A DNA stretch of 6,323 nucleotides from assembly GCA_016177555.1 (NCBI GenBank), contig JACOVB010000148.1, positions 1-6,323 on the forward strand, given 5' to 3'. The position numbers were made by a program, and so were the translations under genes. Every line of letters starts with the position of its first letter. Within the stretch, counting starts at the first letter, position 1. Shown here in pieces: positions 1-6,000 of the stretch. This DNA comes from Candidatus Rokuibacteriota bacterium. Lineage in GTDB: Bacteria > Methylomirabilota > Methylomirabilia > Rokubacteriales > CSP1-6. The notes under the pieces were generated by a model. The model did not search any database. It saw only the letters and a list, made by a program, of their open reading frames with translations, and was not told where the DNA came from.

Positions 1-383
1 CGGTGAGCATCGCCACGGTGGCGCGAATCACGCGGGCGAGCCTGCTCGACGTGCTGGGGCGGGACTACGTGCGGACGGCACGTGCCAAGGGGCTCGGCGA
101 GCGCGCCACCGTCTACAAGCACGCCCTTCGCAATGCGCTGATCCCGGTGGTGACGGTCTTCGGCCTGCGCGTGGGCATCATGCTCGGGGGCGCCGTGCTG
201 ACGGAGACGATCTTCGCCTGGCCCGGCATCGGACGCTACGCGTTCTACGGGCTGCGCCAGCTCGACCTGCCGGTGGTGAGCGCCTTCGTGGTTTACGTGA
301 CGCTCGCCTATGCGGCGCTCAACATGCTGGTGGACGCCAGCTACTCGCTCCTCGACCCGCGCATCCGCGGCGCGGCGAGCTGA
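1..383 (+). CDS. Peptide ABC transporter permease, DppB/OppB/GsiC type (C-terminal part; 5' end outside window)
   Basis: This is one of the two inner-membrane subunits of a peptide or nickel importer of the DppBC/OppBC family. The reading frame is open to the left edge. The GTG at position 3 is read as an internal valine, because the visible 126 residues begin at the cytoplasmic EAA loop and family members are about 300-340 residues long. Seen: the EAA-loop region (about residues 16-48, DYVRTARAKG then HALRNALIPV), which docks on the ATPase subunit; the family signature GGAVLTETIFAWPGIGR; a last membrane segment around LPVVSAFVVYVTLAYAALNML; and the usual LLDPRIR end. The stop is followed within 20 bp by the next permease gene, as in dpp/opp operons. 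The substrate cannot be read from the sequence: dipeptide, oligopeptide, glutathione and nickel systems share these motifs. The family call is secure. Confidence 0.95.
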   Translation, partial: VSIATVARITRASLLDVLGRDYVRTARAKGLGERATVYKHALRNALIPVVTVFGLRVGIMLGGAVLTETIFAWPGIGRYAFYGLRQLDLPVVSAFVVYVTLAYAALNMLVDASYSLLDPRIRGAAS

Positions 384-406
384 TGCGCCGAGAGCACGCC
401 CCATGA
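383..406 (+). other. Seven-codon mini-ORF bridging the two permease genes (possible translational coupler)
   Basis: An ATG at 383 overlaps the stop of the upstream permease gene as TGATG. It opens a seven-residue frame (MRREHAP) whose TGA at 404-406 overlaps the ATG at 403 of the next permease as ATGA. Both overlaps are seen directly. Such overlaps are known to let terminating ribosomes re-initiate, so this frame could pass ribosomes from the first permease gene to the second and keep their output balanced. There is no obvious independent ribosome binding site, and a chance arrangement in GC-rich DNA is quite possible. The peptide itself is unlikely to have a function. Confidence 0.2.
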
Positions 407-1308
407 CGAAGGTGGCGGTGGCAGGAGAAGCCGCGGTCGACCTCTCCCACGGGACACCCGTGGGGCCGAGCCGGCGTGGAGCCGGCCGGCGCTTCCTTGG
501 CAGCGGTGGGCTCGCGCCCTGGGGCGCCCTCGTGTTGCTCGCCCTGGTGGCGGTCGCGCTCTTCCCCGGGGCGGTCACGCGACACGACCCCTACCGGATC
601 GACGCCGACCGGCGCCTGGCGCCGCCGTCGCTCGCCCACCCCTTCGGCACGGACGAGCTCGGGCGCGACGTGTGGAGCCGCGTGGCTCATGGCACCCGCC
701 TGTCGCTCGGCGTGGCACTCCTGGTCGTGATCGTCAGCGGCACGACCGGCACGGCCATCGGCCTCGCCGCGGGCTACGGCGGCGGCCCGTGGAGCGAGCT
801 GGTGATGCGCGTGGCCGACATCTTCATCGCCTTCCCGGCGCTCATCATGGCCATGGCCATCACGGCGTTGCTCGGACCGGGGCTCGGCAACGCCATGCTC
901 GCGGTGATGGTCATCTGGTGGCCGCAGTACACGCGGCTGGCGCGCGGCCAGGTGCTGGGCGAGAAGGTGAAGCCCTACGTGGAGGCCGCGCACGCGATGG
1001 GGCTGCCGGCGGCGACGGTCCTGTGGCGGCACATCCTGCCGAACTCGTGGGTGCCGCTGTTGATCAAGGCAACCATGGACGTGGGGCTGGCGCTCCTGCT
1101 CACCGCCTCGCTGTCCTTCCTCGGGCTGGGCGCCAAGCCCCCCACGCCCGAGCTGGGAGCGCTGGTGACGCAGGGGCGCGAGCACCTGCTGAGCGCCTGG
1201 TGGTACTCGACCTTTCCCGGGCTCACGATATTCCTGGCGGTCTTCGCATGCAACCTGCTGGGCGACGGCCTCCGCGACGCGCTGGACCCGGCCCTCGGCC
1301 GAGAGTGA
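403..1308 (+). CDS. Peptide ABC transporter permease, DppC/OppC/GsiD type
   Basis: This is the second membrane subunit of the peptide importer, pairing with the preceding DppB-type protein. It has 301 residues, normal for the family. Seen in order: a hydrophilic N-terminus of about 35 residues; a first membrane segment at about 39-56; the OppC-type signature HPFGTDELGRDVWSR (residues 79-93); membrane segments at about 101-123, 138-158, 162-178, 218-240 and 270-288; the EAA loop at about 190-214 (YVEAAHAMG then HILPN), which contacts the ATPase; SLSFLGLG at 236-243; and the closing LGDGLRDALDPALG. I chose the ATG at 403 because the open frame upstream of it only overlaps the preceding gene and shows no family similarity. 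A weak GAGAG at 390-394 may be its ribosome binding site. The stop overlaps an ATG at 1308 (TGATG), and the operon continues into a peptidase. Substrate is unknown; the family call is firm. Confidence 0.95.
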   Translation: MTKVAVAGEAAVDLSHGTPVGPSRRGAGRRFLGSGGLAPWGALVLLALVAVALFPGAVTRHDPYRIDADRRLAPPSLAHPFGTDELGRDVWSRVAHGTRLSLGVALLVVIVSGTTGTAIGLAAGYGGGPWSELVMRVADIFIAFPALIMAMAITALLGPGLGNAMLAVMVIWWPQYTRLARGQVLGEKVKPYVEAAHAMGLPAATVLWRHILPNSWVPLLIKATMDVGLALLLTASLSFLGLGAKPPTPELGALVTQGREHLLSAWWYSTFPGLTIFLAVFACNLLGDGLRDALDPALGRE

Positions 1309-1330
1309 TGTCCAATCCGAGTCAACCCCC

Positions 1331-1336
1331 AAGGAG
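1331..1336 (+). promoter_or_regulatory. Shine-Dalgarno site that decides the peptidase start
   Basis: A full AAGGAG lies seven bases upstream of the ATG at 1344. The other in-frame ATG at 1308 overlaps the permease stop but has only TCGGCCGAGAG-type sequence before it, which is a weak site. The strong site favours initiation at 1344. Coupled initiation at 1308 would add 12 residues (MSNPSQPPRSAV) and cannot be excluded. Confidence 0.65.
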
Positions 1337-1343
1337 TGCGGTC

Positions 1344-2468
1344 ATGCGTGACGCGGTGAAGCTCGAGCGGTTCACGAACGCCCTGCGCCAGAGCGATTTC
1401 GACGTGGTCGTGGCGGCCTCGCCGGAGAACACCTGGTACCTCTCCGAGGCGGTGATCGACACGCAGCGCACGCTGCCCGAGCGCCTGGCCCTGGTCGCCT
1501 GGCCCAAGCACGGCGAGCCGGTCTACATCGTCTGCACCAACGAGCAGACTCAGGCCCGGCGCGACTCCTGGATCCCGGACCTGCGCGGCTACATCGAGTA
1601 CAAGGAATCGCCCATGGAGCACCTGGTCCAGGCGCTCACCGCGCAGGGCGCCGCCCAGGGCATGATCGGGATCGAGAAGCGCTTCCTCACCGCCCACTAC
1701 TTCGAGCAGCTCGCCGGGCTCCTGCCCCGCGCGCGCTTCGCCGAGGTGGGGCCCCTCTTCGACCGCGTGCGCGCCATCAAGACGCCGGACGAGATCACGC
1801 GCATGGAGCAGGCTGCCCAGGCCACCGAGCGGGCGATCCGCGAGGCCTTCGAGGCAGCGCGCCCGGGCATGACCGAGCGGCAGGTGGGCGTGGCGCTCTC
1901 CGCAGCGCTGGTGCGCAACGGGGCCGAGTACCAGGCCTTCCAGGTGCTCGCGGCCGGGCTCAACACCCTCACCACTCACCACCGGGCCGGCGACTACGTG
2001 ATCCAGCGCGGTGACCTCATGCGCACGGACTTCGGCGGCATCTTCCCGGGAGGCTACTACTCGGACCTGGCGCGTACGGTGTGCGTCGGCCGGCCCAGGC
2101 CCGAGCAGGAGGACCTCTACAAGGCGATCTGGGAGGAGCACGAGCGGCTCATCCAGATGATGGGCCCCGGCGTGCCCTGCGAGGACGTCTACTACTCCCA
2201 CAAGCGCGCGTGGGAGCAGCGGGGCTGGCCCATGGTGCGCCCGCATATCGGCCACTCCATCGGCATCGGCCTGCATGAGTACCCCCTGCTCCGTCCCGGC
2301 GAGAAGGCCGTCCTCGAGCCCGGCATGTGCATGGCCATGGAGCCGAACCACATGGTGCCCGGCGTGGAGAAGTACCACGTCGAGGACCTGGTGCTGATCA
2401 CCGAGTCGGGGCCCCGCCTGCTCTCGCGCGCGGCTGACTGGGACCGGATCCTCACGCCGGGGGCCTGA
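1344..2468 (+). CDS. M24 family metallopeptidase, Xaa-Pro aminopeptidase/prolidase-like
   Basis: This 374-residue cytosolic enzyme probably removes or splits residues next to proline in short peptides, using two divalent metals in a pita-bread fold. An N-terminal creatinase-like domain spans about 1-145 (includes SPENTWYLSEA and GMIGIEKRF), followed by RAIKTPDEI and the catalytic domain at about 150-370. All five metal ligands are visible: D229 (RTDFGG), D241 (YSDLART), H304 (GHSIGIGLHE), E333 (AMEPNH) and E347 (HVEDLVLIT); H311 is the usual substrate-binding histidine. From memory, the ligands of the Pyrococcus prolidase are D209, D220, H284, E313 and E327. Four of the five match with a shift of 20, while the second Asp is displaced by one residue. 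The start at 1344 is set by AAGGAG at 1331. It is the third gene of the operon, after two peptide permeases, which fits breakdown of imported peptides. Exact specificity is uncertain, since creatinase-like and other M24 enzymes share this architecture. Confidence 0.92.
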   Translation: MRDAVKLERFTNALRQSDFDVVVAASPENTWYLSEAVIDTQRTLPERLALVAWPKHGEPVYIVCTNEQTQARRDSWIPDLRGYIEYKESPMEHLVQALTAQGAAQGMIGIEKRFLTAHYFEQLAGLLPRARFAEVGPLFDRVRAIKTPDEITRMEQAAQATERAIREAFEAARPGMTERQVGVALSAALVRNGAEYQAFQVLAAGLNTLTTHHRAGDYVIQRGDLMRTDFGGIFPGGYYSDLARTVCVGRPRPEQEDLYKAIWEEHERLIQMMGPGVPCEDVYYSHKRAWEQRGWPMVRPHIGHSIGIGLHEYPLLRPGEKAVLEPGMCMAMEPNHMVPGVEKYHVEDLVLITESGPRLLSRAADWDRILTPGA

Positions 2469-2480
2469 GAGACGGGGGAG

Positions 2481-2494
2481 CGGGTGCGCACCCG
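2481..2494. terminator. Perfect 14 bp palindrome after the operon, possible weak terminator hairpin
   Basis: CGGGTGCGCACCCG reads the same on both strands and begins 13 bp after the peptidase stop. As RNA it can form a five-pair stem closed by a GCGC loop. No T-run follows on either strand, so it is not a classical Rho-independent terminator. Its position between convergent genes makes an imperfect or bidirectional termination role possible. It could also be a chance palindrome or a protein site. Confidence 0.3.
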
Positions 2495-2510
2495 GGACCT
2501 GCGCGCTGGT

Positions 2511-2536
2511 GCGCGTGAGCGCGCAGAGCCACGCGC
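2511..2536. terminator. GC-rich stem-loop downstream of the peptidase gene
   Basis: GCGCGTG at 2511-2517 and CACGCGC at 2530-2536 are exact reverse complements separated by 12 bases, giving a seven-pair stem. It is the second potential hairpin within 70 bp of the operon stop and again lacks a T-run. Together the two may slow or stop transcription from the left, but in DNA this GC-rich such pairings arise easily. Confidence 0.25.
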
Positions 2537-2570
2537 GTGCAGGAGCGCGAAGCGATCAGACGAACCCTGG

Positions 2571-2602
2571 CAGCCGTGCCATGATCCGGGCCAGCCGTGC
2601 CA
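2571..2602. repeat. 11 bp direct repeat, two copies at 21 bp spacing
   Basis: CAGCCGTGCCA occurs at 2571-2581 and again at 2592-2602. The copies start 21 bp apart, exactly two helical turns. No further copy of the full unit is seen in the intergenic region. The inner octamer AGCCGTGC recurs in the tRNA acceptor region at 2754-2761. No function is evident; a binding site for a dimeric protein or plain chance are both possible. Confidence 0.35.
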
Positions 2603-2748
2603 CGCCGGAGGCAGGGGCTGTGGAACCCAGGCTGGCCGCCCAGCGCCGGCTCCGGTGGCTCCCCGAGATCGGGCGCGGCGCGGGACCAAGACCGGCACTG
2701 GCGCCCACGCTGGGTGACGGGCGTGTCGTGGAAGTGCGCGAGAAGAAG

Positions 2749-2824
2749 TGGTGAGCCGTGCTGGGATCGAACCAGCGACCCCCTGCTTAAAAGGCAGGTG
2801 CTCTACCAGCTGAGCTAACGGCTC
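2749..2824 (-). tRNA. tRNA-Lys (anticodon UUU)
   Basis: The minus strand folds into a complete cloverleaf of 76 nt including an encoded CCA (plus-strand TGG at 2749-2751). The seven-pair acceptor stem is GAGCCGT (2824-2818) with ACGGCTC (2759-2753), and the discriminator is A at 2752. The D arm has GCTC/GAGC with AGCTGGTA in the loop. The anticodon stem CCTGC/GCAGG closes the loop CTTTTAA, with T33, anticodon TTT at 2791-2789 and A37. The variable region is GGGTC, and the T arm is GCTGG/CCAGC with loop TTCGATC. All stems pair without mismatch, so the gene looks functional. It decodes AAA and, by wobble, AAG lysine codons. It lies downstream of the cyclase-ATPase gene on the same strand but has its own promoter-like element. 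Confidence 0.98.
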
Positions 2825-2833
2825 CCGCGCGAG

Positions 2834-2842
2834 ATGATATCA
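2834..2842 (-). promoter_or_regulatory. Extended -10 promoter element for tRNA-Lys
   Basis: On the minus strand TGATATCAT is a TGn followed by TATCAT (five of six matches to TATAAT). It lies ten bases upstream of the mature tRNA 5' end, so the transcript would start only a few bases before the tRNA. It is an AT-rich island in very GC-rich surroundings. No -35 hexamer is recognisable at 16-18 bp spacing. The GC-only stretch between the -10 and the predicted start resembles the discriminator of stringently controlled stable-RNA promoters. Confidence 0.45.
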
Positions 2843-2923
2843 CGCGGGCGGGACGGACGGCCGCCAGGGGCCCTACCGCCATCGCGGCCTCGCGCCGCTC
2901 GAGCTCACGCAGCCCGGCGACGC

Positions 2924-2941
2924 TCGGGCGCGCACGCCCGA
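2924..2941. terminator. Seven-pair hairpin downstream of the cyclase-ATPase gene, possible terminator
   Basis: TCGGGCG (2924-2930) and CGCCCGA (2935-2941) are exact reverse complements around a CGCA loop. It lies about 80 bp past the stop of the minus-strand cyclase-ATPase gene and before the tRNA promoter, which is where a terminator would be expected. There is no T-run on either strand, so the assignment is tentative. The rest of 2843-3023 shows nothing recognisable. Confidence 0.3.
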
Positions 2942-3023
2942 TCTCGCGCAGCCGTCGGCCGGGAACGCTGCAAGCGGACAGACGAGCAGAAGCGAACCCG
3001 CGAGGACGCCGAGCGGGCGCGCA

Positions 3024-6000
3024 TCAGCCTCCGGCGCGCGGGAGCACGACCAGTCCGCGGACGCGCAGGGCGCTGTCGAAGGAGGGTGGCAGGCGGCGCT
3101 CGCCCCGGCGGCGCTCGGCGGCGGCAGGCTGCCGGCTCCTCCGGCGGTCGTCCCCCCGCCGGTCCAGCACCACCGTGACCTCGCGATCCCCCGAGAACCT
3201 CTCCTTGAGGAACTCGTAGAGACCGAGGTTCTGGTGAGCCACCACGAAGATGTGCCCGAGCCGCTTGAGCGCCGCCATCGTCTGCGCCGCGAAGAAGCGC
3301 ATGTCGAGCGCGCGGAACAGGGCCAGTGCGGCGATCAGGTGATCCTCGGCCTGGGCACGGCTGCCCTTCTTGAGGTGGAGCTGGCCGAGGCCGAATTCGA
3401 TCCGTCCGACGAGCGGGCGCATGCCGAGCTCCGCGGCCAGCGCCATGGCCTGGTCGAGGTCCCGCTCAGCCCTCGGCAGGTCCGGCGGATCGCCGACGAG
3501 GGCGATCTCACCCAGGAGCCGGAGCGCTCGCGCCTGGTGGCCGCGCTCCTTGTGCGCGATCGCCAGATTCAGGGCCGTCTCGGCCACCGCCAGTGCGCGC
3601 GAGGCCTGGCCCGCGGCCACGAGTCCCTCGCCGAGCTGCACCGTCCAGAGCGCCAGGTACGCCTTCACTCCCACCGCCTCGCTGCGGGCCACCCCGTCCT
3701 CCAGGAGACGCAGCCCCTCGTCATGGCGGCCGAGGAGCACCTCGGTGAGCCCGAGCAGCGACGAAGGGATGGGCTGCCACACCGTGAGCTCGGCGCTCTG
3801 GCAGGTGTCGAGGCTCTTCTCCAGGAGGTGCAAGGCCCGGTCCAGGTGGCCGCGCGTGAGGGCCACGAGCCCGCCGAGGGTCCAGGCAATGGCCTGGGCG
3901 TAGGCGTGACGCGCGGCCTCGGCGGCCCGCTCCGCCATGTCCGCGTACGTACGCGCCTGATCAAAGTCACCCAGCTCCGCCAGGGTGAAGGCGAGCCAGC
4001 CGCTGGAGCTCACGTAGGGGATCGTGGTCTGCGCCTCTGCGGCCCCGGCCGCGCGCATGGCCTCGAGCTTCTCGAGGTTCCGGGCGAGGACGGCCTCGGC
4101 CTCCCGGTAGCGCCCCTGAGCGTGGTAGCTGTACCCCATGTACCCGCGCGCCAGCGCCTGAAGCGCCGCATCCTCGCCGGCCTCGCCGATGGTGAGGCAC
4201 CGCTCACCGTAGGCGATGGCCATGTCGGGCTCGCCCTTGAGGTAGTGGTAGTTGATGAGGTAGCTGTACACGCGGGCCAGGCGCGCCTGGTCGCCGATCA
4301 GCTTGGCGATGTTCTCGGCCTGCTGGGACACCGCGAGCACCCTCTGGAGATGCCCGAGCTGCAGGAGCGGGGGCCTGAGCTCCAGCCGCACGTCGATCCC
4401 CTGGGCCCTCACTTCCTCACTCTCCGCCAGCTTCCCGAGCGCGGCGAGGGCCCGCTCGAGATACGCCACTGCCTCGACGTTGGCCGAGCGCGCCGTCGCC
4501 TTGGCCCCGGCCCGGCGGAGATGGGCCACGGCCTCGTTCCACGCCTCGCCGCGGAAGGCGTGCTCGGCGAGGACCTCCGCCAGCTCCGTCCGGCGATCGG
4601 GATGCAGGCGCTCGAGGGCCCGGAGGATCTCGACGTGGAGCGCGCGCCGGCGGTCCTGGAGCAGCGTGCCGTATGCCACGTCATGCGTGAGCGTGTGGTT
4701 GAACGTGTACTCGGGGTCGGGGTAGCCGCCCGTCTCGTAGAGGAACTCGCCCGCCTGCAGCCGGGCCAGGCTCTCGTCGAGCGCCTCCTCGGGCAGCTCC
4801 GCGACGGCCCGCAGCAGGGCCAGCGGCACGTCCTTGCCGATGGCGGCGGCGGCCTGGAGGAGCCGTTTCTCCTCGGGGGCGAGCCGGTCGATGCGCGAGG
4901 CGATCACCGCCTGCACCGTGGCCGGCACCGCCACGGAGGGGAGCTCGCCGGCCAGGCGATGGGCGCCGTGCTCCCCGGCGAGGACCTGCGTCTCGATCAG
5001 CATGCGGACGCACTCCTCGATGAAGAACGGGTTGCCCTCCGTCCGCTCGATCACGAAGCGCGTGACGGGCTCCAGGGAGGCGTCGCCGCCGAGCAAGGTG
5101 CGGAGCAGGGCCCCCGCGGTCACGGGCGGCAGCGGATCGAGACGGAGCTGCGTGTAGCAGCTCCGCGCTCCCCACGCATGCGCGTACTCGGGACGGTAGT
5201 TGGCGAGGATGAGGATGCGCGCCGCGGGCAGGGCCTCCACGAGGTGGTCCAGGCAGGCCTGGGTCTCCCCGTCGATCCAGTGGAGGTTCTCGAACACGAG
5301 CACCAGCGGCTGGACCTGGCTCTCGCGGAGGAGGAGCCGTGTGACCGCGTCCAGGGTCCGCTGGCGGCGGAGCGCCGGATCCGGCGTCTGCCACTCGGAG
5401 TCTTCCACCGGCACGTCCAGCAGGGCGAGGAAGGCGGGCAGCGCGGCCTTGAGCGTCTCGTCCAGCGTGAGGAGCTTGCCCGTGACCTTCTCGCGGATCG
5501 TGCGCGCATCGTCGCGCTGCCCCACCTGGAAGTAGCCGCGGAGGAGCTCGACGACGGCGTCGTACGAGGTGAGCCGCGCGTACGAGACCGCGCTGCCCTC
5601 GAGGATCAGCCAGCCGCGTACGCGGTGCGAGCGCGTGAACTCCCGGAAGAGGCGCGACTTGCCCACCCCTGGCTCGCCGACGACGGCGACGATCTGCCCG
5701 TGGCCGGCCTGGGCCCGGTCGAGCGACTGGCGGAGCGTGCCCAGCTCCCTGTCGCGCCCGACAAAGGGCGAGAGCCCGCGCGCGGCAGCCGCCTGGAGCC
5801 GGGAGCGCGCGGGGCCGGCGCGCTCGACCTCGTAGACCTGGATGGCCTCGGCGAGGCCCTTCACCGGCACGGGCCCCAGCGGCCTGACCTCCACGTACCC
5901 CTCGGCGAGCCACAGCGTGCTGGCCGTCATGAGGGTCGTCCCGGGCCGCGCGAGCTGCTCCATGCGCGCGGCGAGGTGCGTGGTCTGGCCCACCGCCGTG

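Larger units (their letters stand above)
2469..2748. other. Convergent intergenic region without a recognisable gene
   Basis: This 280 bp region separates the end of the plus-strand operon from the 3' end of the minus-strand tRNA. Short open frames cross it on both strands, but they have no ribosome binding site, no family resemblance and a composition typical of GC-rich noise. It holds two GC-rich hairpins near the operon end and an 11 bp direct repeat. I see no promoter, attachment site or origin-like structure. Confidence 0.6.

Noticed and set aside
319..1332. 337-codon minus-strand frame opposite the second permease gene
   Set aside because: Its composition is compositional noise and it is antisense to a well-supported permease.
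975..2378. 467-codon open frame on the minus strand opposite the permease and peptidase genes
   Set aside because: Long antisense frames are expected opposite GC-rich genes. Its translation is rich in His, Arg, Gly and Ala with no family motif, while the plus-strand proteins are clearly recognisable.
2597..2818. Short plus-strand open frame ending in CWDRTSDPLLKRQVLYQLS
   Set aside because: This is the antisense translation of the tRNA-Lys gene, a well-known source of false small proteins; there is no ribosome binding site.
2571..2824. Possible integration site, from the octamer AGCCGTGC in the tRNA end and in the nearby 11 bp repeat
   Set aside because: Shared length is only eight bases, there is no integrase or mobile gene nearby, and the tRNA is intact. 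Chance similarity in GC-rich DNA is sufficient.
2834..3178. 114-codon plus-strand frame between the tRNA and the cyclase-ATPase gene
   Set aside because: It is almost only Arg, Ala, Gly and Pro, has no ribosome binding site, and its end overlaps the antisense of the cyclase-ATPase tail.
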